Positions 1-9,791 of a DNA stretch of 42,655 bases are shown one piece after another. This DNA is from an uncultured Ruminococcus sp. (GTDB lineage Bacteria > Bacillota > Clostridia > Oscillospirales > Acutalibacteraceae). The stretch's first letter is position 1. Every line of letters starts with the position of its first letter. Position numbers and translations under genes: made by a program. The notes beneath the pieces were generated by a model. The model saw only the letters and a program-made list of their open reading frames with translations. It was not told the origin of the DNA and ran no database searches. Location of the stretch: assembly GCA_902784855.1 (NCBI GenBank), contig CACZWQ010000019.1:1-42655 (forward strand), written 5' to 3'.

Positions 1-9
1 GAAAAAATT

Positions 10-39
10 ATGCCCGCGTTCGAATGCGGGCATTTTTTT
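10..39 (+). terminator. Intrinsic terminator of an upstream gene
   Basis: An 8-bp perfect stem (ATGCCCGC / GCGGGCAT) with an 8-nt loop is followed by seven T residues. An A-run on the 5' side means it could also stop transcription on the other strand. The gene it ends lies outside the window. Confidence 0.8.
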
Positions 40-67
40 GACGTTTTTTACAAACGTCTGTGAGAAA

Positions 68-100
68 GGTTAGGTATTACGCCCGCATCATAACGCGGGC
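68..100 (+). repeat. Copy A of a candidate dispersed intergenic repeat (GGTTAGGT plus hairpin)
   Basis: This 33-nt stretch begins with GGTTAGGT and ends with GCGGGC. It aligns without gaps to 23995-24027 at 24 of 33 positions. Here its 3' half forms the hairpin GCCCGC / GCGGGC. TACAAACG-type words occur on both sides (near 49, 119 and 171), and a palindrome (CGAGCGT-C-ACGCTCG) lies near 147-161. It sits between the upstream terminator and the pyrE promoter. No coding role is apparent. With only two copies in the window, the repeat status is tentative. Confidence 0.4.
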
Positions 101-169
101 TTTGACGGTGACCGCCCGTACAAACGTCGGGTGCGCGGACTGGGTCGAGCGTCACGCTCGCGCGGGGGG

Positions 170-198
170 TTTACAAACGATGTTTCTTGTGGTAAAAT
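170..198 (+). promoter_or_regulatory. SigA-type promoter of the pyrE operon
   Basis: TTTACA (-35) and TAAAAT (-10) are separated by exactly 17 bp, and the pyrE start lies about 50 bp downstream. No PyrR-type attenuator or other riboswitch-like fold was evident in the short leader. Confidence 0.75.
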
Positions 199-250
199 GT
201 TATTTGATAAAGTATGCAAACAAATATTTGATATCACGGAGGAATCAGTT

Positions 251-925
251 ATGGAAGCGTATAAACAGGAATTCATTGAATTTATGGTCGACTGCAACGT
301 GCTGAAATTCGGCGATTTCGTCACCAAAAGCGGCAGAAAGACGCCCTTCTTTGTCAACACGGGCTTCTACCGCACGGGCGCCCAGCTCAGACGGCTCGGC
401 GCGTACTACGCCGAGGCGATCAACGAAAAGTTCGGTCTCGATTTCGACGTGCTCTTCGGACCCGCCTATAAGGGCATTCCGCTGACCGTCGCCGCCACCA
501 TCGCCATCAGCGAGAAATACGGCGCGGATATCCGCTACTGCTCCAACCGCAAGGAGGTCAAGGATCACGGCGACAAGGGCATCCTCCTCGGCAGCCCCAT
601 CACCGACGGCGATCGGGTCGTCATCATCGAGGACGTCACCACCGCCGGCACCTCCATCGAAGAGACGCTTCCCATCATCAAGGCGCAGGGAGACGTTGAG
701 CCCGTCGGCCTGGTCGTCTCTGTCGACCGCATGGAGCGCGGCAAGGGAGAAAAGAGCGCCCTCGCCGAGATCGAAGAGCGATACGGCTTAAAGACCACCG
801 CCATCGTCACCATGGCGGAGGTGGTGGAGCACCTCTACAACCGTGAATACAAGGGAAAAGTCATCATCGACGATAAGCTCAAGGAAGCGATCGATGCATA
901 CTACGCGCAATACGGCGTAAAATGA
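251..925 (+). CDS. pyrE: Orotate phosphoribosyltransferase
   Basis: Transfers the phosphoribosyl group of PRPP to orotate, giving OMP, the fifth step of UMP synthesis; a cytosolic enzyme. The 224-residue product has the substrate-side GRKTPFFVN segment near residue 25, FGPAYKGIPL in the middle, and the PRPP-binding loop VVIIEDVTTAGTS near residue 125. An in-frame upstream ATG exists, but the start used here is preceded by GGAGGA seven bases away and gives the family's usual N-terminus. It is the first gene of a tight unit with radC 15 bp downstream. No other pyr genes are near, so it is an isolated pyrimidine gene, probably with a housekeeping promoter. Confidence 0.95.
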   Translation: MEAYKQEFIEFMVDCNVLKFGDFVTKSGRKTPFFVNTGFYRTGAQLRRLGAYYAEAINEKFGLDFDVLFGPAYKGIPLTVAATIAISEKYGADIRYCSNRKEVKDHGDKGILLGSPITDGDRVVIIEDVTTAGTSIEETLPIIKAQGDVEPVGLVVSVDRMERGKGEKSALAEIEERYGLKTTAIVTMAEVVEHLYNREYKGKVIIDDKLKEAIDAYYAQYGVK

Positions 926-940
926 TTTTGGAGTAATACC

Positions 941-1643
941 ATGGCAGAGAACAAGGACAACATCCACGCGGGTCACCGCGCGCGCATGAAAAAACGATTT
1001 ATTGAGCACGGCTTTCAGGGCATGGAGCAGCACGAGATTTTGGAGATGGTGCTCTACTACGCCATCCCGCGCAAGGATACGAATCAGCTCGCGCACCGCC
1101 TGCTCGACCGTTACGGCGTACTCGGCAAGGTGTGCGACACGCCCGTCGATGTGCTGGAGCGCGATTTCGGGCTGAGCGAGTCCGCCGCGGTGCTGTTGAA
1201 AATGGTGCCGGCGCTGGCACAGGTCTACATCGATTCCAAGGTCGACCGCAAGTTCATCAACACGGAAACGGTGATAGAGGTATTGCGCCCGAAGTTTATC
1301 GGCGCCACCGTGGAGCGCACGGTCGTCGCGCTGAGCGACGCGAAGGACAAGCTGATCCTCTGTGACGTGATCTTTGAAGGTTCCCTTTCTGCCACGGAAT
1401 CACCCATCCGCAAGATCGTCGATCTGGCGCTGCGCCACAACGCGAAGTATGTCTATCTCGCGCACAATCACCCCAGCGAGCTGTGCGTGCCCTCGCGTCA
1501 GGATCTGGAGGCGACCCGCACCATTTCCGAGACGCTCGACGGCATCGGCGTCGTGCTGGTCGACCACTATATCTTTACCTCCAACGAGCATTTTTCCATC
1601 CGCTCCTACAAGCATTTCAGCAAGCTATTTGTCAACAGAAGAT

Positions 1644-1654
<11 letters not shown>
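941..1654 (+). CDS. radC: RadC family JAMM-domain protein
   Basis: RadC proteins combine an N-terminal helix-hairpin-helix region with a C-terminal JAMM/MPN metalloprotease-like fold. Despite the name, their cellular role is unsettled and the historical DNA-repair assignment is disputed. The 237-residue product shows the putative metal site HNHPS followed by S-R-Q-D in the last third, the JAMM arrangement H-x-H with a distal Asp. The N-terminal half ([10 protein letters not shown], then a Gly-rich turn) fits the HhH part. The stop overlaps the uvrB start by 11 bp, implying translational coupling with a nucleotide-excision-repair gene. Confidence 0.9.
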
Positions 1655-3599
<1,945 letters not shown>

Positions 3600-3629
3600 G
3601 CGGCAATCTCTCGATAAAGGAAGAACAGC

Positions 3630-5615
3630 ATGCCAAGAAAAAAACAACAGGAATACGGCAACGACAGCATCACCACGCTCAAAGGCGCCGACCGCGTGCG
3701 CAAACGCCCCGCGGTCATCTTCGGCTCCGACGGCATCGACGGCTGCCAGCACTCGGTCTTTGAGATCCTCTCCAATTCCATCGATGAAGCGCGCGAAGGT
3801 CACGGCAGAAAAATCACCGTGACCCGTTTTGCGGATGGCTCCATCGAGGTCGAGGATCACGGCCGCGGCATCCCCGTCGACTACAACGAAAAGGAACAGC
3901 GCTACAACTGGGAGCTGGTTTTCTGTGAGATGTACGCGGGCGGCAAGTACAACAACAACGAGGGCGAGAGCTATGAATTCTCCCTTGGCATGAACGGCCT
4001 CGGCCTCTGCTCCACCCAGTACAGCTCGGAATACATGGACGTCGACATCCGCCGCGACGGCTTCCGCTATACCCTTCACTTTGAGAAGGGCGAGAACATC
4101 GGCGGACTGAAAAAGGAGCCCTACGCCAAGAAGGACACGGGCACCAAGATCACATGGAAGCCCGATCTGGAGGTGTTCACCGACATCGACATCGCGCCCG
4201 ACTACTTCCTCGACGTGATGAAGCGGCAGGCGATCGTCAACGCGGGCGTGGAATTCATCTTCCGCAACCAGAACGGCAGAAGCTTTGACACCACCTCCTT
4301 TACTTATCAAAACGGCGTGGTCGACCACGTCGCGGAGCTGATCGGTACGGACGGCATGACGGGCGTGCAGCACTGGGTCACCGAGGTCAAGACCCGCGAC
4401 CGCGAGGACAAGCCCGAATACAAGTGCAAGATGGACGTCGCTGTCGCCTTTTCCAACAAGGTCAGCACCACCGAATACTACCACAACTCCAGCTGGCTGG
4501 AATACGGCGGCGCCCCCGACAAGGCGGTGCGCAACGCCTTCGTCTGGCAGCTCGACAACTACCTCAAGGCGAACAACAAATACAACAAGACCGAGAAGAA
4601 AATCAACTTTGACGACGTCGCGGACTGCCTTGTCTGCGTCATCTCCTCCTTCTCCAACGTGACCTCCTACGAGAACCAGACCAAAAAGGCGGTCAACAAC
4701 AAGGGCATTCAGGACGCGATGACGGCATTCCTGCGCCAAAGGCTGGAGATCTACTTCATCGAGAACCCCCTTGAAGCGGAAAAGATCGCCGAGCAGGTGC
4801 TCATCAACAAGCGCAGCCGCGAGAACGCCGAAAAGACCCGCCTGAACATCAAAAAGAAGCTCTCGGGCAACCTCGACATGACCAACCGCGTGGAGAAGTT
4901 TGTCGACTGCCGCAGCAAGGATATTTCTGCAAGAGAATTATTTATCGTGGAGGGCGATTCGGCAAAGGGCGCCTGCGTGCAGGCGCGCGACCCCGATTTT
5001 CAGGCGATTATGCCCATCCGCGGCAAGATCCTCAACTGTCTCAAGGTCGACTACGACCGCATCTTCAAAAGCGACATCATCACCGACCTGCTGCGCGTCC
5101 TCGGCTGCGGGGTCGAGGTCAAGAGCAAGGCGAACAAAAACCTCGCCGTCTTTGACATGGACGCCCTGCGCTGGAACAAGGTCATCATCTGCACCGACGC
5201 CGACGTCGACGGCTTCCACATCCGCACCATGCTGCTGACGATGCTCTACCGCCTGACCCCGACGCTCATCCGCGAGGGAAAGGTGTTCATCGCCGAGTCG
5301 CCGCTGTATGAGATCACCTCCAAAAACGAGGTGTACTTCGCCTACGACGAGGCGGAGAAGGAGCGCTTCCTTTTGCAGCTCGGAGACGAGAAATACACCA
5401 TCCAGCGCAGCAAGGGTCTGGGCGAAAACGAGCCGGACATGATGAACCTGACCACCATGAATCCCAAGACCCGCCGCCTGATCAAGGTCATGCCCGACGA
5501 CGCGGCGCAGACGGCGGAGATCTTCGACGTGCTGGTCGGCAACAATCTACAGGCGAGAAAAGACTACATCGTCGAGCACGGCAGCGAGTATATCGACCGG
5601 CTCGACGTCAGCTAA
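3630..5615 (+). CDS. Divergent type II topoisomerase, ATPase/TOPRIM subunit (ParE/GyrB-like)
   Basis: The ATP-hydrolysing subunit of a bacterial type IIA topoisomerase, pairing with the next gene. Visible parts of the 661-residue product: GHKL ATPase motifs (ILSNSIDEA, then DHGRGIP and GMNGLG), a transducer region, TOPRIM EGDSAKG near residue 440 and TDADVDGFH near 521, and the tail region KGLGE. Several normally invariant spots differ from gyrase: the usual RPGMYIG segment reads RPAVIFGSDG, and EGDSAGGSA reads EGDSAKGACV. This suggests a diverged topoisomerase IV-like paralogue rather than the main GyrB. It lies 30 bp after uvrB and 12 bp before the partner, so the two are co-expressed. The symbol parE is likely but not proven. 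Confidence 0.88.
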   Translation: MPRKKQQEYGNDSITTLKGADRVRKRPAVIFGSDGIDGCQHSVFEILSNSIDEAREGHGRKITVTRFADGSIEVEDHGRGIPVDYNEKEQRYNWELVFCEMYAGGKYNNNEGESYEFSLGMNGLGLCSTQYSSEYMDVDIRRDGFRYTLHFEKGENIGGLKKEPYAKKDTGTKITWKPDLEVFTDIDIAPDYFLDVMKRQAIVNAGVEFIFRNQNGRSFDTTSFTYQNGVVDHVAELIGTDGMTGVQHWVTEVKTRDREDKPEYKCKMDVAVAFSNKVSTTEYYHNSSWLEYGGAPDKAVRNAFVWQLDNYLKANNKYNKTEKKINFDDVADCLVCVISSFSNVTSYENQTKKAVNNKGIQDAMTAFLRQRLEIYFIENPLEAEKIAEQVLINKRSRENAEKTRLNIKKKLSGNLDMTNRVEKFVDCRSKDISARELFIVEGDSAKGACVQARDPDFQAIMPIRGKILNCLKVDYDRIFKSDIITDLLRVLGCGVEVKSKANKNLAVFDMDALRWNKVIICTDADVDGFHIRTMLLTMLYRLTPTLIREGKVFIAESPLYEITSKNEVYFAYDEAEKERFLLQLGDEKYTIQRSKGLGENEPDMMNLTTMNPKTRRLIKVMPDDAAQTAEIFDVLVGNNLQARKDYIVEHGSEYIDRLDVS

Positions 5616-5627
5616 GGAGGCACCGCG

Positions 5628-7871
5628 TTGGCACCGAGAAAAAAGAAAACCACCAAGGCGCCGTCCTCCAAGATACACGGCGTCATCAACGGCGCGGGCG
5701 AGGTGGTGGAGCAGCCGATCGTCTCCACCATCCGCGAGAACTTCATGCCCTATGCGATGAGCGTCATCCTCTCGCGCGCCATCCCCGAGATCGACGGCTT
5801 CAAGCCCTCGCACCGCAAGCTGCTGTTCACGATGTACAAGATGGGACTGCTCAAGGGAAACCGCACCAAGTCCGCGAACATCGTCGGCGCGACCATGAAG
5901 CTCAACCCGCACGGCGACGCCGCGATCTACGACACGATGGTGCGCCTGTCGCGCGGCTATGAGGCGCTGCTGCACCCCTATATCGACTCCAAGGGCAACT
6001 TCGGCAAATTCTACAGCCGCGACATGGCGTGGGCTGCCTCCCGTTACACCGAGGCGAAGCTCGCGCCCATCTGCAACGAGCTGTTCTGCGACATCGACAG
6101 GGAGACCGTCGATTTTGTCGACAACTACGACAACACCATGAAGGAGCCGACGCTGCTGCCCGCCACCTTCCCGTCGGTGCTCGTCAACACCAACACGGGC
6201 ATCGCCGTCGGCATGGCGAGCAATATCTGCTCCTTCAACCTCAAAGAGATCTGCGAGACCGCCGCGGCGCTGATCCGCGACCCGCACCACGACGTCAGAG
6301 CCACGCTGCCCGCGCCCGACTTCATCGGCGGCTGCCAGGTGCTCTACGACGAAAAGGCGCTGGAGCAGGTCTACGAAACGGGACGCGGCAGCATCCGCCT
6401 GCGCGCCCGCTACCAATACGACAAGAGCCAGAACTGCATCGACGTGACGGCGATCCCCGCCACCACCACGAGCGAGGTCATCATCGAGCGCATCATCGAT
6501 CTGGTCAAGCAGGGCAAGATCAAGGAGATCGCCGACGTCCGCGACGAAACGGGTCTGGACGGCCTGAAGATCACCATCGACCTCAAGCGCGGGGTGAATC
6601 CCGACCAGCTCATGGCGAAGCTCTTCAAGCTGACCACCCTCGAGGACAGCTACGCCTGCAACTTCAACGTCCTCATCGGCGGGGTGCCGATGGTGCTGGG
6701 CGTCCGGGCGCTGCTGGAGGAGTGGATCGCCTTCCGCATGGAGTGCGTGCGCCGCCGCACCTTCTTTGACCGGCAGAAAAAGGCGGAGCGGCTGCATTTA
6801 TTGCAGGGCTTGGCAAAGATTTTGCTCGACATCGACAAGGCGATCAAGATCATCCGCGAGACCGACGAGGAGGTCGAGGTCGTTCCCAACCTGATGATCG
6901 GCTTCGGCATCGACAAAATACAGGCGGAATATGTCGCCGAGATCAAGCTGCGCCACCTCAACCGCGAATACATCCTCAAACGCACACAGGACATCGAGCA
7001 GCTCGAAAAGGAGATCGCCGAGCTCGACGACATCCTCAAAAGCAAGGCGCGCATCAAGACGATCATCGTGCGCGAGCTGAAAGCCGTCGCGGAAAAGTAC
7101 GGCGAGCCGCGCCGCAGCACGATCATCTACGAGGACACCGCGCAGCAGTATCACGAGGAGATCGCCGCGGTGCCCGACTATCCCTGCACCTTCTTCTTTA
7201 CCAAGGAGGGCTATTTCAAGAAGATCACGCCGCAGTCGCTGCGCATGAGCAGCGTCCACAAGCTCAAGGAGGGCGACGAGATCACACAGGAGATCGAGTT
7301 CTCCAACGACTGCGACCTGCTGTTCTTCTCCGACCGGGCGCAGGTGTACAAGGCGAAGGCGAGCGACTTTGCCGACACCAAGGCGAGCGTGCTGGGCGAG
7401 TACGTCGCGGCGAAGCTCGGCATGGACGAGGGCGAGAACGCCGTTTATCTGGTCGCCACCAAGGACTACGGCGGCATGCTGCTGTTCGGCTTCGAGAACG
7501 GCAAGGCGGCGAAGGTGCCGCTGGAGGCATATGCCACCAAGACCAACCGCAAGAAGCTGACGGCGGCGTATTCCGACAAATCGGTTCTGACGGGCATGCT
7601 GTGGCTCGACGCTGACAAAGAGGTGCTCTTCACCGCTTCCTCGGGCAGGGTGCTGCTCGTCCATACCAAAGTGCTCTCGCTCAAAACCACCCGCAGCACA
7701 CAGGGCGTGGCGGTGATGAAGCTCAAAAAGGGACACCGCCTGTTTGCCGTCGCCGCCTATCGGGAGGGCACGTTTGAAAAACCGCAGCGCTACCGCGCCA
7801 AGTCGCTGCCGGCGCTCGGCGCGCTGCCCTCGAACGAGGACAAGGGCGAGGAACAGCTCTCGCTGCTTTAG
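5628..7871 (+). CDS. Divergent type II topoisomerase, DNA-cleaving subunit (ParC/GyrA-like)
   Basis: Breakage-reunion subunit expected to form an A2B2 enzyme with the preceding product. The start is TTG, set by AAGGAGG seven bases upstream. The winged-helix/tower region contains SRAIPEIDGFKPSHRKLL, and the catalytic tyrosine sits in SRYTEAKL at about residue 140. A coiled-coil segment follows, and the C-terminal third resembles the beta-pinwheel domain. The 747-residue length is intermediate between ParC and GyrA. The segment before the tyrosine (FYSRDMAWAAS) departs from the gyrase form with its alternating Asp and Ala. No GyrA-box was recognised, which argues for topo IV-like decatenation rather than gyrase. 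Substrate preference is not shown by the sequence. Confidence 0.88.
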   Translation: MAPRKKKTTKAPSSKIHGVINGAGEVVEQPIVSTIRENFMPYAMSVILSRAIPEIDGFKPSHRKLLFTMYKMGLLKGNRTKSANIVGATMKLNPHGDAAIYDTMVRLSRGYEALLHPYIDSKGNFGKFYSRDMAWAASRYTEAKLAPICNELFCDIDRETVDFVDNYDNTMKEPTLLPATFPSVLVNTNTGIAVGMASNICSFNLKEICETAAALIRDPHHDVRATLPAPDFIGGCQVLYDEKALEQVYETGRGSIRLRARYQYDKSQNCIDVTAIPATTTSEVIIERIIDLVKQGKIKEIADVRDETGLDGLKITIDLKRGVNPDQLMAKLFKLTTLEDSYACNFNVLIGGVPMVLGVRALLEEWIAFRMECVRRRTFFDRQKKAERLHLLQGLAKILLDIDKAIKIIRETDEEVEVVPNLMIGFGIDKIQAEYVAEIKLRHLNREYILKRTQDIEQLEKEIAELDDILKSKARIKTIIVRELKAVAEKYGEPRRSTIIYEDTAQQYHEEIAAVPDYPCTFFFTKEGYFKKITPQSLRMSSVHKLKEGDEITQEIEFSNDCDLLFFSDRAQVYKAKASDFADTKASVLGEYVAAKLGMDEGENAVYLVATKDYGGMLLFGFENGKAAKVPLEAYATKTNRKKLTAAYSDKSVLTGMLWLDADKEVLFTASSGRVLLVHTKVLSLKTTRSTQGVAVMKLKKGHRLFAVAAYREGTFEKPQRYRAKSLPALGALPSNEDKGEEQLSLL

Positions 7872-7896
7872 TCTGAAAAATTCGTCTGAAAAATTC
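7871..7896. repeat. Perfect 13-bp tandem duplication
   Basis: GTCTGAAAAATTC occurs twice with no gap, starting on the last base of the ParC-like stop codon. It lies upstream of the secG promoter. It could be a replication slip; no function is evident. Confidence 0.8.
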
Positions 7897-7907
7897 GGAA
7901 AAACCAC

Positions 7908-7936
7908 TTGCAAACTTGCTGTTGTTGTGGTAATAT
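7908..7936 (+). promoter_or_regulatory. SigA-type promoter of secG
   Basis: TTGCAA and TAATAT are spaced by 17 bp in an AT-rich gap after the topoisomerase genes. The secG start is about 65 bp downstream. Confidence 0.75.
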
Positions 7937-7999
7937 AAATAAGTGAATCGGAAAAAAGGCGGATCGTGCAGCGGTTCCGCTCAATGAAAGGACGATAAT

Positions 8000-8251
8000 A
8001 TGAACGTATTAGGTATTGTGCTGGGAATCGTACTCGCGATCGTTTCGATCGCCATCATTGTGGTCATCATTCTTCAGGAAGGCAACCAGCAGGGTCTCGG
8101 CGTCGTCACGGGCGCGGCGGACTCCTACTTCTCCAAGAACAAGGCTCGCTCGATCGACGCGTTTCTTTCCCGCTGGACAAAGGTGTTCGCGGCGGTGTTC
8201 GTCGTATTCGTTATCGCGCTGAACGCGCTGTCCTTCTTCAAGGTACTGTAA
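8000..8251 (+). CDS. secG: Protein translocase subunit SecG
   Basis: Small integral membrane subunit of the SecYEG channel. The 83-residue product has the family layout: a hydrophobic helix at residues 4-25, the loop LQEGNQQGLGVVTGAADSYF with the conserved Q-x-G segment, and a second helix at about 60-80. AAAGGA lies eight bases before the ATG. It is a single-gene unit with its own promoter and terminator. In many Firmicutes secG is followed by rnr and smpB; here it is followed by bofA instead. Confidence 0.93.
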   Translation: MNVLGIVLGIVLAIVSIAIIVVIILQEGNQQGLGVVTGAADSYFSKNKARSIDAFLSRWTKVFAAVFVVFVIALNALSFFKVL

Positions 8252-8277
8252 TAGTTGCAGTCAAACCGGCATATAAT
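8249..8277 (+). promoter_or_regulatory. Candidate SigE-like promoter of bofA, nested in the secG terminator
   Basis: TAATAGTT, a 13-bp gap and CATATAAT resemble the mother-cell SigE pattern (ATA-centred -35, CATACAAT-like -10). Transcription would start around 8284, after the left arm of the secG terminator, so a bofA transcript would not form that hairpin. bofA is SigE-controlled in Bacillus subtilis. The match is by eye and could be fortuitous in AT-rich DNA. Confidence 0.35.
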
Positions 8278-8309
8278 AGACCGTCGAGCTATCGGCGGTC
8301 TATTTTTTT
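8276..8309 (+). terminator. Intrinsic terminator of secG
   Basis: An 8-bp stem ATAGACCG / CGGTCTAT with a 12-nt loop is followed by seven T residues. Confidence 0.85.
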
Positions 8310-8326
8310 CTATGGAGTTGACTGAC

Positions 8327-8587
8327 ATGCCTTGGTGGGGGATCGTCATTATCTTTCTGTCGGCGTTTTTGGGCTTTGCTTTTCTTCATGCGGCGGGAAA
8401 AAATAAGCACCCTTTCAAAAGGGCGCTTTTATCGATGTGTGTCGGGCTGCTGACGCTGACGGCGGTGAACCTGTCGTCGGGTCTGACGCATGTGTCCGTC
8501 CCGGTCAGCCTGCTGAGCGTGCTTACCTCGGCGCTCGGGGGCGTGCCGGGCGTGACGCTGCTGCTGTTTCTCAATTTGATCGTGTGA
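8327..8587 (+). CDS. bofA: BofA family pro-sigma-K processing regulator
   Basis: BofA is a small membrane protein of the outer forespore membrane that, with SpoIVFA, holds the SpoIVFB protease inactive until the forespore signals through SpoIVB. The 86-residue product starts with a hydrophobic helix (WWGIVIIFLSAFLGF), then a basic turn and further hydrophobic stretches. It ends with LGGVPGVTLLLFLNLIV, the C-terminal signature of the family. An ATG 15 bases upstream is in frame, but its own bases form the TATGGAG ribosome site for the start chosen here, nine bases away. The stop codon abuts the stop of the convergent DUF4364 gene with no gap. Confidence 0.85.
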   Translation: MPWWGIVIIFLSAFLGFAFLHAAGKNKHPFKRALLSMCVGLLTLTAVNLSSGLTHVSVPVSLLSVLTSALGGVPGVTLLLFLNLIV

Positions 8588-9199
8588 TCACGGGTTGACG
8601 ATGGTCCCGTATACCTCCTCCAGCGCCTCGCCGACGCTCTCGGTGTTCTTGGTCATCAGACCGAGCATCGTCTTGTATACCGTGCGCGGATAGCCGAGGA
8701 AATTCTCCTTGATGATCTCCGCCTGCTCATAGTCCGGCGCGTAGAGCGTAAAGGACAGCAGGGTGATATCGCCGCCCGAGACGCGGCAGTTGACCTCGAA
8801 GCCGCTTTCGGTCTTGACGATGTCCACAAAGTTCTCGCGCGCGGTGCGCCGTTCGCCGAGCAGCCGCAGGGCGCAGTTGTATGCCTTCCGCTTGACGCTG
8901 TGCGCCAGCGTGGTTTCGAGCTGTTGGGCGATGATCCTGCCGTTTGCGGAAAGCAGATAGGTCTGTTCGCCGTCGATCTCTGAGTCGGGGATCAGGCTGC
9001 CGCCCTGCACCAGCTCGTCAAAGGCGACGACGATCTCGAAGAAGTTCGCCAGCTCGTCGGAGCGGATCGCCTCGACCGTCAGGCTTCGGCTCATGCTCTC
9101 TCCGACGGAATCGAATAAATAGCAGATCAGGATCTTGATTTCATTCTTGCTGCGCAGCCCGCCGGGCGCGACGCCCGCATCAAAGGTATCGAATGCCAT
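8588..9199 (-). CDS. DUF4364 family protein
   Basis: A 203-residue soluble protein of the DUF4364 family, which is common in Clostridia and usually predicted to start with a winged helix-turn-helix. The N-terminus (SKNEIKILICYLFDSV) fits such a helix pair. The rest is mixed alpha/beta with a late helix-rich tail (EQAEIIKENFLGYP). No catalytic motif was seen. It is monocistronic, convergent with bofA and divergent from nfeD. Upstream on its strand there is a good -10 (TATAAT at 9232-9237) but only a weak -35. A transcription-regulator role is an inference from the predicted fold. Confidence 0.75.
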   Translation of the reverse strand: MAFDTFDAGVAPGGLRSKNEIKILICYLFDSVGESMSRSLTVEAIRSDELANFFEIVVAFDELVQGGSLIPDSEIDGEQTYLLSANGRIIAQQLETTLAHSVKRKAYNCALRLLGERRTARENFVDIVKTESGFEVNCRVSGGDITLLSFTLYAPDYEQAEIIKENFLGYPRTVYKTMLGLMTKNTESVGEALEEVYGTIVNP

Positions 9200-9289
9200 A
9201 ATTTACACCCTCTGTTTTGGTTATTACTCCCATTATAGCATATAATATTCAAAAAGTGTAGAGGCAAATAAAAATTGAAGCCAAAGCAG

Positions 9290-9318
9290 TTGAAATTTTT
9301 TGCAAAATGTGGTATAAC
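9290..9318 (+). promoter_or_regulatory. SigA-type promoter of the nfeD-SPFH pair
   Basis: TTGAAA, 17 bp, TATAAC. The predicted start of transcription is within a few bases of the ribosome binding site, so the leader is only about 15 nt long. Confidence 0.75.
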
Positions 9319-9339
9319 GTTGATAAAGAGGTGATGCAT

Positions 9340-9780
9340 ATGCAGCCGTATATGATGGCATATTTCTGGATCGCCCTGGCGGTCGTGCTGGTTCTGGTGG
9401 AGGTCGCCAGTGTGCAGCTCGTCTCGGTGTGGTTCGTGCTGGGCGCGGTGTGCGCCGCGGTCACGAGCATCTTCACCGATTCGCTGGTCATTCAGATCGT
9501 TGTCTTTGTATCCGTCTCGCTGGCGGCGCTGGTGATCACGCGTCCGCTGGTCAAAAAATTTAAAACCAACCGCAAGAAGCTCAACACGAACGTCGACCGC
9601 CTGATCGATCAGACGGGCGTGATGCTCAGCGATTTGACCGACCCGCAGGCTGTGGGACAGGCTAAGGTGCTGGGCAAGGTGTGGAGCGTCAAATCCGATG
9701 TGATGCCGCTCAAAAAGGGAGACACCGTGCGGGTGCTCGCGGTCGAGGGCGTCAAGCTGATCGTCAGAAAAGTACAGTAA
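9340..9780 (+). CDS. NfeD-like membrane protein
   Basis: NfeD-family proteins pair with SPFH/flotillin proteins in membrane microdomains. The 146-residue product begins with two or three hydrophobic helices (residues 5-65). It then has a basic linker (KKFKTNRKKLN) and a C-terminal OB-fold-like beta domain ending VEGVKLIVRKV, the short NfeD architecture without the ClpP-like protease domain. Two ATGs lie six bases apart. The second is used because AAAGAGGTG sits six bases before it, while it touches the first. The next gene, an SPFH protein, follows after 11 bp, which supports the assignment. Confidence 0.85.
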   Translation: MQPYMMAYFWIALAVVLVLVEVASVQLVSVWFVLGAVCAAVTSIFTDSLVIQIVVFVSVSLAALVITRPLVKKFKTNRKKLNTNVDRLIDQTGVMLSDLTDPQAVGQAKVLGKVWSVKSDVMPLKKGDTVRVLAVEGVKLIVRKVQ

Positions 9781-9791
9781 GGAGAAGTATT

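Noticed and set aside
1374-1643. 90-codon N-terminal extension of UvrB
   Set aside because: The extension is radC read in another frame. UvrB's usual start MRFKIRSKY is at 1644.
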